From the NCBI RefSeq assembly GCF_001625305.1, contig NW_017803860.1, positions 179,469-243,468 on the forward strand: 64,000 nucleotides of DNA, read 5' to 3'. The notes below the pieces were generated by a model. The model saw only the letters and a program-made list of their open reading frames with translations. It was not told the DNA's origin and made no database searches. This DNA is from Branchiostoma belcheri. Lineage: Eukaryota; Chordata; Leptocardii; Amphioxiformes; Branchiostomatidae. Position numbers and translations under genes: made by a program. This document shows, one piece after another, positions 36,130 to 46,588 of this stretch (within the stretch, counting starts at the first letter, position 1; each line of letters starts with the position of its first letter).

Positions 36130-36402
36130 AGAACACTTTTGTCTGTTATTCAAATATGTAACCATTAATCATAATAATAATAGTTTATTGACAACAATCC
36201 TTGTACATGGCAGCGTTTAAACCGCTGAATTGCGTACACAGGTTAAAAACAACTAAACAATAAGGTGAGCTAAACAAAGGACATTGACAGACTAGGTACA
36301 AACAAATTAAACAAATACTAGCTGTACACAGTTATAAATTAGATATAGATCAGAAGTATCCGTAAGTGATTAAAAACAATATTGGTCCGGTACTGGGAGT
36401 TT

Positions 36403-39100
36403 TCAACCTAGGTCTGCTTGTTTATTTAACAAATCAGTGAAGTAGGGTATTGGGCTCGTTTTGTACCGCTTTGTTTTCGTCAAAGGGATGTCGAGTTGGT
36501 TGGCCCCCTTCAGGCATCTGCCATGGATATCTGAGCGGGATGGGGGTAACCAATGTCGGAACGAAGGGGAGTTAAGGAGGGACTTTGCAAACTTAAGGCT
36601 AAGGGTTTCTCTTCTTTTCTCTAGGGACGGCAAACATAATTGGGACAGGGCGATGTTGTAAGACGTGTACAGGGGGCCAAGGATTATCTTTACTGCTCGT
36701 TTTTGTATGCGTTCGATTTTTATTACTTGATGTACAGAGATACTTGAATTCCAAACTGGGGCCGCATATTCAAGGGTCGGGCGTATGTATCCTTGGTAGA
36801 AATCGCAAAGGTCTTGAACAGGGAGTCCGGAATGTTTCAGTTTCTTCAGCCAGAAAAGACGTGAGCTCCCCTTCTTTGTTATAATTTCAATATGTTTGTC
36901 CCATTTCAGGTCTCCTGAGAGCCATAAACCGAGAATACAGGCGGATTCGGTATACATTAGGGGCTTATTATGAAGTGTTATATTAGGGGGTGGGGGGCAG
37001 TCTCTCATAAAGGAAAAGGTCATGAGCATACACTTATCGTCATTTAGCTTCATGTCATTATTAATTGCCCAGGAGTTGAGTTGGTCCATAGATGATTGAA
37101 TTAGGCTCGCTTCACAGAAAAGTCTGCTCTCGCATACCGACAGGTCATCTACGTATTTATAACGATTTAGAATGTCATCTTGTAAGGCGTCATTGACATA
37201 TATAAGAAAAAGAATCGGTCCCAATTTAGTGCCTTGAGGCACTCCAGATGAGATTCCCTCCCAATTTGAGGATTTGGTACGGTATCGGACGCACTGGCTA
37301 CGGTTTGTGAGGAAGCTACATATCCAAGGCATAATTGACGCCCTTACCCCACATGTCAACATCTTGTTAATTAGCTTGGTGTGGTTTATCCTATCGAATG
37401 CTTTACTGAAATCAGTTATTAGTAGTGTTTGAACGCTTTTAGGGGTTTCTAGCACCAAGGACTATGTAGTTAATTAAACTGGTTAGATAATGGACCGTAG
37501 ACCTTCCTTTCCTGCTTCCAAACTGATTGGGATCTACCACTTTGCATATGTCCTGAAGAATCCACTTAACGATGTAGGATTCAAATGTCTTTATAAGGAT
37601 GGAGGTAAGGGATATTGGTCTTAAGGTTTCGAGAGAGGCTGGTATCTTCTTGGGAACTGGGGTTATAATTGCTTGTTTCCATTGAGTAGGGACATATCCT
37701 TCATCTAAAGATGAATTAAATATATGAGATAAAACGTCACTGAACTCAGCCGCGTACATTTTAACAATTTTGGGCGGTAAGTCATCCGGACCACTACTTT
37801 TATGAGGGTTGAGTCGTTTTAATGTTTCGTATAACTCCCATGGCAAAATTGTTGGTGGTTTTGAGGGGGACGGTAAGTATGAAGGTATTGAGGTCAGGTC
37901 CAAGGGGGGTAAATCATTTACAATAGAGGAAAAATGCCTATTAATGATATTTGCTGTGTCTTCTTCATTTGCATGAGGGTCATTGGGAAGCCTAATAGAC
38001 ACCTGTGGTTTACGAGAATTTAACATTTTACGGAGAGAACTATGCCACTTAGCAGGGTTATCTGTCTTAAGATGTTTTACTTTGGAGACATAGTGTTGCT
38101 TTTTTGCTTTTGTACATAGACGAATAACCTTATTACGTAGACTTCGATAAAGTGTCATGTTTCCAGTATGAAATGCATTTTGACGTCGTTTTATTGTAGA
38201 TTTGATTTGGGCAGTTATCCACTGTTTGTCAGTGTTGTGTTTAACTATAGATTTATAGGGAAAATGTTTATTTATTTGGACATGTAGTATGTGGTAAAAT
38301 TTGTCTATTTTGCTTTGGACATCTGGGGCATCGATGACTTCGGTCCACGGGTAGGCCGAAATCCAGCGTCCGAAGGATCGGACGTTGGAATCTCTCATTT
38401 GTCGGAAGGTGGACGTTATTTTCCTGTTGCTCGGCTTATGGTCTTTGGGCATCCATATAACGGTATTGTGATCACTAAGGCCGAGGGGCTCTTCAATACG
38501 GGGATTTAAATAGAAGGACTTCAAATTTGATATTATTAAGTCAAGCACAGCCTCACCCCTAGTAGGCTGATTTACTACCTGTTCGAGCTGACTTCCATTT
38601 ATAAGACTTTTGATCTCAAATCTGTTGAAGTCTCCCATTACACAGATCCCCACTTGGGGGTATTTTGTACTAATCTTATCAACGCTGTCAATCAAATATT
38701 TGGCTAACATGTCCTCGTACATCGAGTTTGGAGGATTGTAGACAACACAAATGGCAATGTTTGTAATTCGACGCGGTGTCCAATACGGTTTAACTAATAT
38801 CCATAAACATTCTAGTTCTATAGGTGTTTCAATAAAATCAATAACTTCCACAGGTATTGTTTCTCTAACGTAAATGGCAACGCCGCCACCACGACTGGTG
38901 CGACATTTAGAGAACAGACTAAAACCATCTATATGTGTACATTCAGTTGGATGGTTGGGTGAGAACCATGTCTCAGATACTACACTTATGTCAATTCCAT
39001 GTCTAGTCATTGAGTCAGCTAGATCGTCAAGCTTATTAACTAAGGACCTTGCGTTACATAGTAGAAATGATGGGAGATTTTTAACCTGTTTTACTACCAT
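36403..39100 (-). pseudogene. CR1-like ORF2: APE endonuclease and reverse transcriptase, one frameshift
   Basis: Read from 39100 to 36403. Endonuclease motifs: LLCNARSLVNKL, VVSETWF, VMGDFN and GLSDHN. Reverse transcriptase motifs: LRPISLTSIL, ITDFSKAFDRINH, GVPQGTKLGPILFL and YKYVDDLSV, that is a YVDD catalytic site. The frame shifts by one base near 37445, between YIVLGA and the KSVQTLLITD block. The rest is open over about 900 residues, so the break could be recent or a sequencing error. Confidence 0.85.
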
Positions 39101-40170
39101 AGGCTTCTCGGGGTGCCTCGCCCTCGAAAACCCGGTGGTCTCTGCGGCGGGGCCCTCACAGCGTCGGCAAAGGACGTGTCGTCTCGAACTCTCGCCGGGC
39201 GGGTGCTGCTCAGGAACGCAATCATGTTCTTGGCAAGTTGGGTGGTGCCGTATCCATTGAGGTGCACCCCATCAGGACCAATGTGACGGTGTCCGATGTT
39301 GTTGTTGTTGATATAGTACCAGCCGTTGTTGGAACACATCTGTGACAAACCGTTGTTGACTTGACGGGTCCATTCCATGTTCTCGTTGGTCCGTATGATC
39401 ACGCTGGAGACAGCAATGTTAGGCACGCCACATTGCTGTAATGACGAGGCCAGGTGGTACGCTTTGTCCGTTACCAGGTGAGCGGGATCCTTGTTGTTGT
39501 TTGTACCGGCATGGAGAATGACAGTACTCGGCTTTTCTCTTTGGACGATCCTCAGGGCAGATGGAATGAGCTGTTCTACCCGCGCCCCACGGTGAGTAAA
39601 GCACCTGACGTTCTTCTTCCTAGACATCTTGTTACCCTTTAGGTGGTTTATCATAGAGTCACCTATAATAGCAGTACCTCCTGCAGATTTTGTGTTGTAG
39701 AACCGAGCCTGCTGATATTTTCTGTAGGTTTCAATCTGTTGAGTTTCAGTTTCCAGAAAGTCAGACTCAACTGAAGAGTGACGCTCGTCTCTACCGACTG
39801 TAGAGTCCAGGGGGGAGAACCGATTAGACGTTCTGATCACGCTGTGGGCGTGCGACGGTTTGTTTACATCCCCCTGACGTACTGTGTTTCTTCTCCCTGG
39901 TGATTCCCACGCGTCAGGCTTTTGTCGTACCAACTCGTCGACGATCTTCACGAGCGAAGCATTTTCGTCTCGAAGTCGTTGTACCTCCGTGGTGAGATCT
40001 TCATTCAGTTTGGCCTCTTTTGGGTCACAACTTACACCGTTCTTAAGGTTGTTGACCTCTGCCTGTAACTGGTGGATCGTGTCTGTTAATCTTTTTACAG
40101 ATTTTGGGAGTAGTTTGCAGGAAGCACATACAGCTAGTACACGTTGTGTAGACTCATCACATGAAAGCAC
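39094..40170 (-). CDS. CR1-like ORF1 with coiled coil and SGNH esterase domain
   Basis: About 358 residues. A Cys-rich start (CDES...CASC) suggests a zinc-binding end. Its open frame extends upstream of the listed ATG into further CC and C residues, so the true start may be earlier. A coiled coil follows (residues 25-90), then an SGNH-type esterase: TAIIGDSM (Ser), ILHAGTNN and GPDGVHLNGYG (Asp, His). It is intact, without stops. Its stop TAG overlaps the ORF2 start within ATGGTAG. Confidence 0.75.
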   Translation of the reverse strand: MLSCDESTQRVLAVCASCKLLPKSVKRLTDTIHQLQAEVNNLKNGVSCDPKEAKLNEDLTTEVQRLRDENASLVKIVDELVRQKPDAWESPGRRNTVRQGDVNKPSHAHSVIRTSNRFSPLDSTVGRDERHSSVESDFLETETQQIETYRKYQQARFYNTKSAGGTAIIGDSMINHLKGNKMSRKKNVRCFTHRGARVEQLIPSALRIVQREKPSTVILHAGTNNNKDPAHLVTDKAYHLASSLQQCGVPNIAVSSVIIRTNENMEWTRQVNNGLSQMCSNNGWYYINNNNIGHRHIGPDGVHLNGYGTTQLAKNMIAFLSSTRPARVRDDTSFADAVRAPPQRPPGFRGRGTPRSLW

Positions 40171-40386
40171 AGTGTCACATAGAAGACAACACTTATCGGA
40201 ATGTTGTTGACTTCCGGTTCGTTTTGGTGGCCGCGCTACATTATTGTCTTGTGGTAGGTCATACTTTGGAGCACACTCCTCTCCTAATAACTGTGTATCA
40301 TTACTGTCGCTTGTTTGGCTAAGCGTGTATGATTCAAGGTTAGAACGTATGCAGTCACGCAGTTCTTTTTGACTGGTCTTCCATGT

Positions 40387-40692
40387 TTAATTGAAGTTTA
40401 CCAGGGCAATAATGTCCTTTATCAAGGTATAGCGCTGTGACGTGTTCTTATTACGTCTTACTAACCTTCCGTCTAACAAAGACTCTGGCTTGTTCGGAAG
40501 ACCTTCAAACTCTGTGAACAGCTCCTGTCGGACTTCCTTCAGCGCTTCCAAAGTGGTGGAATTGTTGTCAGTCGCTATCTCGCCAATCCTATCAACCTGC
40601 CATGGTGGGTTGTTTTGATGACGTTCAAAAGCTGCAAGTCGCTTTAGAATCCTGGCTTTTAGATCCAAGACTGCTGGTGAAGGACTCGTCAT
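40387..40692 (-). CDS. Small ORF at the 5' end of the CR1-like LINE
   Basis: A 101-residue open frame upstream of ORF1, basic and helical, with no family I recognise. It could be a separate leader ORF or the N-terminal part of ORF1 separated by a frameshift. Confidence 0.4.
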   Translation of the reverse strand: MTSPSPAVLDLKARILKRLAAFERHQNNPPWQVDRIGEIATDNNSTTLEALKEVRQELFTEFEGLPNKPESLLDGRLVRRNKNTSQRYTLIKDIIALVNFN

Positions 40693-41130
40693 TGTGCTGT
40701 GTCGTCTTGATGTCAGCTAGCAGAGCCAGGGGCCCAGCGTCACTTGAAGTAGAACAAAGGAGAGCAGGACAGCGCCCTCCCCACTGATACTCGGTTGGAG
40801 GAAATTAACGAAATCTATCCAACAGGACTTCAAATTCCGGCAATTTTTTGGCGAGTTCCCTTCTAGTGTTCTTAACAAAGCCTCAGGCTGAAGATTGAAG
40901 GTAGATGCACACTTAAAGTCCAGAAAAAGACGTTTTTGTAGACCCGAGTGACGGGAGCTACGGAGAGTACGTGTGGTTGGTAGCGCGCCACCTAGCGATG
41001 ATCATTGTTTTCTGGTTTTATTTATCTTTTCCTGTGTTCTACATGTCCCTTCAGTATAAGTTTTTCTTTGTGTGTATCTTATGTTTGTGAAAATCAATAA
41101 AAAGAATGATTATAAAAAAATATGAGCGAA

Positions 41131-41587
41131 GGGTATGAGCGAAGTACATTCCTGTTGAAAACTGATGGTCTTCTCCGCCGCCACACTAGGCTTAATTTCA
41201 TTCCACATTATGAACAGACTTAGTAATTCTGAGTCTGAGGAAAAGTTCTTAAAATTATATGGTAATGCAAATTATGTACATTCAAACTTGTTTATAAGAC
41301 GTCTACCCAGGAGACTGAGGAAAAGGTGGCCTTCTTAGACAAGTGGTCTTCTTAGTCTTACAAAACAGCATTGCGACAAGACACAGATTTTAAAGTTTAT
41401 GGGTCCCGGAAAAAACATCTTGACAGAGAAAATTCTTTGGGAAAAAAATGTCGGGATGGAGAAAAATCGTTATGGCCAGATGGTTCGCTTGTAGAAGTGT
41501 TCGCTTGGGCAAGTTTGACTGTCATACACAATTTCATTTCAAGCATGTAGAATGCTATTATATAATATTTCCCTCTCCACTCCACAG
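41131..41587 (+). other. Region upstream of the 2A exon
   Basis: Non-repeated sequence with two GTATGAGCGAAG-like motifs at its start. It ends in the pyrimidine-rich TTTCCCTCTCCACTCCACAG, a strong splice acceptor at 41587. An upstream exon, or the promoter of the right gene, could lie here; none is recognisable. Confidence 0.4.
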
Positions 41588-41793
41588 GCCGTCAGGATGG
41601 GGGTTGACCTGTGCACCTACAGGGCCCGGATAGGCTGCTTCAGGAACCTGAGGTGGGACTCCCAGTGCTGCTCGCCAGAGGCGCCGTGTTTGCTGCTGAG
41701 GGTGGCGTCATGTTTGCTGGTGTGGATGGTCATCTCACAACTCATGCTGAAGCTTGCAGGGGATGTGGAGGAGAATCCTGGGCCCAGGCAACA
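41588..41793 (+). CDS. Putative leader exon with a 2A ribosome-skipping peptide (right gene)
   Basis: After the acceptor CTCCACAG, an ATG at 41597 opens a 63-residue leader. It includes a hydrophobic stretch (CLLLRVASCLLVWMVISQ) and ends LKLAGDVEENPGP (41747-41785), the full 2A consensus D-V/I-E-x-N-P-G-P. Translation would skip the Gly-Pro bond, or the uncleaved leader could act as a signal sequence. A GTATGC donor at 41794 leaves phase 2. Joined to the acceptor at 42335, it reads straight into the LRR exon's ATG. 2A leaders are known in APE-type LINEs and in sea-urchin NLR-like proteins, so a LINE remnant is the alternative. Confidence 0.6.
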
Positions 41794-41958
41794 GTATGCT
41801 TCAGAAATCATACTTTGTCATATTAGACTACTTTGCAACATGTTGGTGTATATGTTATTGTAAATCTTTAAGTGCTCTCTGTGGTCTTATTTTTGCAGTT
41901 TTCGTGTTGACAGGTCCATTGCACAATCATGACATCATAATTTAGGTACATGTAGTAC

Positions 41959-42088
41959 AGTTAATCTCCAAGCAGATTCTTACAGTGTGAAAACAGTATC
42001 CACTAGCTACAAGGGCAAATGGTCACTCCTGACCAATGTATGCTGTCTTAGGAGTTGGAGTAGGAGCTGCTTAGAGATTAACAGTAAC
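41959..42088. mobile_element. 130-bp MITE with short terminal inverted repeats
   Basis: Left ACAGTTAATCTCCAAGCAG and right CTGCTTAGAGATTAACAGT are inverse copies with one mismatch or so. It lies between the 2A exon and the LRR exon. It shares the CTCCAAGCAG end with the fold-backs in the caspase introns (5748 and 48500). Confidence 0.7.
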
Positions 42089-42345
42089 AGTTTAACTGTT
42101 AGTACATGAGCGAAGTTTAGCAGCAGTAATTAATGAGCAAATGATGTTCTAATTTCATCCACTGTATGAACTATGCAGGAGATATACTTGTGTAAATACA
42201 TGTACATGTATAATCATACATTGTTACAATGTATTAGACATGGAACTTTAAAAGGGTTACAAAGCTAATCATAAAAACACCATAATTATAAATTGCTTTT
42301 ACATGTATCATTTTCTCACAATTATTCAATTCTAGAAATATCGAC

Positions 42346-45300
42346 ATGGCTAAACTGTCAAGTTTTAAAAACAAGATGAAGCCAAAAGAATGGGACATGA
42401 TTGGGAAAAGAACTCTCTTGACACTGAACTTGTCTCGTGAATATGGTAGTGATTTCGAACCTCTGGCTCAACTACCCGAGGAAGTGTTTGAACTACAGGA
42501 ATTGGAGGTCTTAGATTTGACAGGCAACAAGAACATCGATATCTCCGATCAGCTGACCAAACTGACCAATCTAAAAGTGCTGTGTTTGCATAACTGTAAC
42601 CTTAAAACAGTTCCTGCTGCCGTGATGAAACTTCCGCAGTTAGAAATGCTGATCCTCAGTTACAACGAGAACATCACCCTGCCGGATGAGATGTCGGGTC
42701 TCATCAACCTCACTGTCCTGGACTTAGAGAACTGTAACCTGGACACCCTACCACCTGTAGTGCTGAAACTATCAAACCTACAGGAGCTGGATCTAAGTGC
42801 AGACTGGGATTCAAAATTGAAAATCTCCCTACCAGATGAGTTGTCTAACATGAACAAATTGAAAGGGTTGAGACTACATTGCCGTAAGCTGGACACCATT
42901 CCCCAAGTAGTCCTGAAACTCCCCCAGCTGGAGGAACTGGACCTCAGCGGGAACAGCGGGATCCACCTGCCGGATGGGCTGGCCGGGCTCACCAACCTCC
43001 GGGTACTGAAACTAGCAGGAGCAGGCATGGAGACAGTTCCTCCGGTAGTCCTGAAACTCCCCCAGCTGGAGGAACTGGACCTCAGCGGGAACAGCGGGAT
43101 CCACCTGCCGGATGGGCTGGCCGGACTCACCAACCTCCGGGTACTGAAACTAGCAGCAACAGGTATGAAAACAGTTCCCCCGGTAGTGTGTAGACTGACT
43201 CAGTTAGATCGGCTGAACCTGAACCGTAACAAACTACAGACGTTACCCGCGGAAATCGGACAGCTCACTAACCTCAAACACTTGGATCTGTCCGGGTGCA
43301 AGCTGCTAACACTCCCACCTGAATTGGGGAGGCTGACACAGTTAGAATGGCTGGACCTGAGCAATAACCAACTACAGACGTTACCCGCGGAAATCGGACA
43401 GCTCACTAATGTCAAACACTTGGATCTGTACGGGTGCGAGCTGCTAACACTCCCACCTGAATTGGGGAGACTGACACAGTTAGAATGGCTGCGCCTGACC
43501 GGTAACCAACTACAGACGTTACCGCCTGAAGTGTGGAGACTGGCACAGTTAGAAGAGCTGCACCTGAGCCGTAACCAACTACAGACGTTACCCGCGGAAA
43601 TCGGACAACTCACTAATGTCAAACACTTGTATCTGTCCTACTGCAAGCTGCGCACACTCCCACCTGAAGTGGGGAGACTGAGACAGTTAGAACGGCTGGA
43701 CCTGAGCCGTAACCAACTACAGACGTTACCCGCGGAAATTGGGCAACTCACTAATGTCAAACGCTTGGATCTGCCCCAGTGCGAGCTGCGCACACTCCCA
43801 CCTGAAGTGGGGAGACTGACACAGTTAGAATGGCTGGACCTGAGCGGTAACCAACTACAGACGTTACCCGCGGAAATCGGACAGCTCACTAACCTCAAAC
43901 ACTTGGATCTGTCTGGGTGCGAGCTGCGCACACTCCCACCTGAAGTGTGGAGACTGACACAGTTAGAATGGCTGGACCTGAGCGGTAACCAACTACAGAC
44001 GTTACCGCCTGAAGTGGGGAGACTGGAACAGTTAGAAGAGCTGCACCTGAGCCGTAACCTACTACAGACGTTACCCGCGGAAATCGGACAGCTCACTAAT
44101 GTCAAACACTTGGATCTGTCCATGTGCGGGCTGCGCACACTCCCACCTGAAGTGTGGAGACTGACACAGTTAGAAAGGCTGGACCTGAGCTGGAACCAAC
44201 TACAGACGTTACCCGCGGAAATCGGACAGCTCACTAATGTCAAACGCTTGGATCTGTCCAGGTGCAAGCTGCGCACACTCCCACCTGAAGTGGGGAGACT
44301 GACACAGTTAGAATGGCTGAACTTGAGCTTTAACAAACTACAGATGTTACCCGCGGAAATCGGACAACTCACTAACGTCAAACACTTGGATCTGTCCGGG
44401 TGCGAGCTGCGCACACTCCCACCTGAAGTGGGGAGACTGACACAGTTAGAAAGGCTGGACCTGACCTGTAACCAACTACAGACGTTACCCGCGGAAGTGG
44501 GGAGACTGACACAGTTAGAATGGCTTTACCTGAGCTGGAACCAACTACAGACGTTACCCGCGGAAGTGTGGAGACTGACACAGTTAGAACGGCTGGACCT
44601 GAGCAATAACCAACTACAGACGTTACCCACTGAGGTTGGTCTGCTGAATGACCTATGTCGTCTAGAGGTTAGTGACAACGCACTTACAAAACCACCAGCT
44701 GAAGTTTGCAGTCAGGGGATCGCTGCTATCAGACAGTACTTTGAGGAGCTTGGACGCTTCGAAGAAAACACAAGTGCTCATTTGAAAGTTGTCATATTGG
44801 GAGAGAAAATGGCGGGAAAAACAAGCCTGGTACAGACGCTAGACAGTGGCGAGTCCACCCTGACAGAAGTAGAGGACCGCACACACTGTGTAGAGATAAC
44901 TCAGTGGGCACCTGATGACAACATCACGTTTGAAGTGTTCGACTTTGGTGGCCAAGACGTGTACCATCTCACTCATCAGTTCTTTCTGACGCCAGATGCC
45001 TTTCATCTGTTATTGGTGAACCTGCAGACATACAGATGCAGTGAAGAGAGGTACACAGAAGCCGTGGGGTTCTGGTTGGACACACTGAATGCCCGCGTGC
45101 CAGGGGCAGTGGTTACAATAGTGGGTAGCAAGAAGGACATGTGCAGTGAGGCAGAAATAAATGGTAAAGTGAAGGACATCGAAGAAAAGTTCCAAAAGCA
45201 GATGGATACATGGAAACGTAATACAGAGCGCCAAATCAGGGAAGTCAACAAAAGATCTAAAGAGGCCAAAAGCGATGAGGAAAAAAAACAAATAAAACAG

Positions 45301-46588
45301 CAGTTAGAACGCACACAAAGCCTCCTGAAGCATCCATTGCGACTGATTGGAATGTACTGCATCAGTTCTGCAGAACCAACATCTGGGTTGGACACGCTAA
45401 AGAATCACATACTGGAGTCAGCAAATAATACCAAGCTGTTTCCTACGCTTAAAAAGATCCTCCCGCGGACATGGGTGGAGTTTGAACAGAAAGTTTACGG
45501 GCTACGTGACAAGGGAACAGAGGAACTGGAAATCACTAGAGGTGAGGGCGATAAATCGTCAACTGAGAACAACGACTCAACAACTGACAAGAAACAAGTG
45601 ACAAGAAACCAGAAGTGGATAACGCAAAGCGACTGTTTGGAGCTCACAGATCTCCCGGCGGACAGACTGGAGCAAGTCCTGTCTTACCTGCAGCAGGTGG
45701 GAACCATCCTCAGGTACACGGACATACCGGAACTCAAGGACTACGTCTTCCATGATCCTCCTGCCTTGATTGAAATCTTCAAGGATCTGTTTCATCACGA
45801 GATCAAAGCACTTTTCTCAACACGCAGAGCAACGAATGCTGATTATACTTGCACACAGCTTGAAGGTTTTCAAATTGAACTTCAGAAGCGTGGACTGATC
45901 CGGAAGGACGTTATGACATGTTTGTTGCCATCTGACATCAATCCTGACATTGTTACTGCACTGATGCAGCATTTCGGCTTATGCTTTGAGATCATTATAC
46001 AAGACAAAACAGACCCTTCCAAGCACACTTGTTGGTACAGAGTACCTTGGTACTTGCAAGAAGAAATGCCTCAGAATTGGAAGAGCGTCTGGCCAGATGA
46101 TGTACCAGAAGATCAGGAGCAGCTGCAGCTGATGTGCAACATCACAGGATTCTGTCCCCGGGGACTGTTTCAGAGGTTCAGTGTTGGGATCCATCCACTT
46201 GTCAAGGACAGCCTGAGGGTTGACTGGAAAGATGGAGTCATGGCCTACAAAAAAGGCTTAAATCACATCATCATGGTATCTTCCAAACCTGTATCAGACG
46301 ACACGTATATCACCATGGCAACCAGAGGCAGGCTTGCCCAGGCAGATGAGATGTGGGGCGTGGTCCACCCACTGCTGGAGGTGCTGGTCCAGCTGCTGCA
46401 GGAGTGGCCAGGTGTGCTGTACTCCCTCCACGTCACCTGTGCGCACTGCATCAAGGCAGGACAGGACAACCCGTGGAAGTTTGACCTGAGGGACCGGACT
46501 GCAAAGGACCATTCTGAAGTCTGGTGTGAGGAGGTCGAGTTTGCATCGACGTCAGCAGACCTGGTGTACAGACCAGCCAGATTATCCG
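42346..46588 (+). CDS. Exon: LRR, Roc GTPase and COR domains (right gene)
   Basis: A 4243-nt exon, phase 1 at its end, with donor GGTATGT. The acceptor TTCTAG (42331-42335) sits ten bases before the ATG, which is conserved with the left gene. Roc motifs: GEKMAGKTS (819-827), DFGGQ (866-870) and GSKKD near 929-933. The G3 Gln is at the Ras Gln61 position, where the left gene has His. The COR part is very similar to the left gene, more so at its last 100 residues. The reading frame continues to 46611 as intronic read-through. Confidence 0.88.

Larger units (their letters stand above)
36165..40990 (-). mobile_element. Almost intact CR1-like LINE with esterase ORF1
   Basis: Minus-strand element with 3' end at 36165 (ATTATTATTATG tail). 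Its 5' end is uncertain, about 40990. The order is a small 5' ORF, ORF1 with an SGNH esterase domain, and ORF2 with endonuclease and YVDD reverse transcriptase. The 3' tail also occurs alone at 10440-10600. No clear target duplication, as is usual for CR1-type elements. Confidence 0.8.
34700..41118 (+). mobile_element. 5'-truncated L1-clade LINE, interrupted by another LINE
   Basis: The element starts in the reverse transcriptase and ends with an A-rich tail (41103-41118). It is flanked by AATATGAGCGAA at 34688-34699 and 41119-41130, a 12-bp target duplication. The coding part stops at 36129; its 3' UTR (TTTTATTTATCTTTTCCTGTG to AATCAATAAAAAG) resumes after about 40990. The intervening minus-strand LINE is therefore nested in it. 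Confidence 0.75.

Noticed and set aside
41552..41863. Unspliced 103-codon ORF with the 2A motif read as a whole protein
   Set aside because: Sequence after the 2A looks non-coding and a donor lies eight bases past it; the spliced reading into the LRR exon is better supported.
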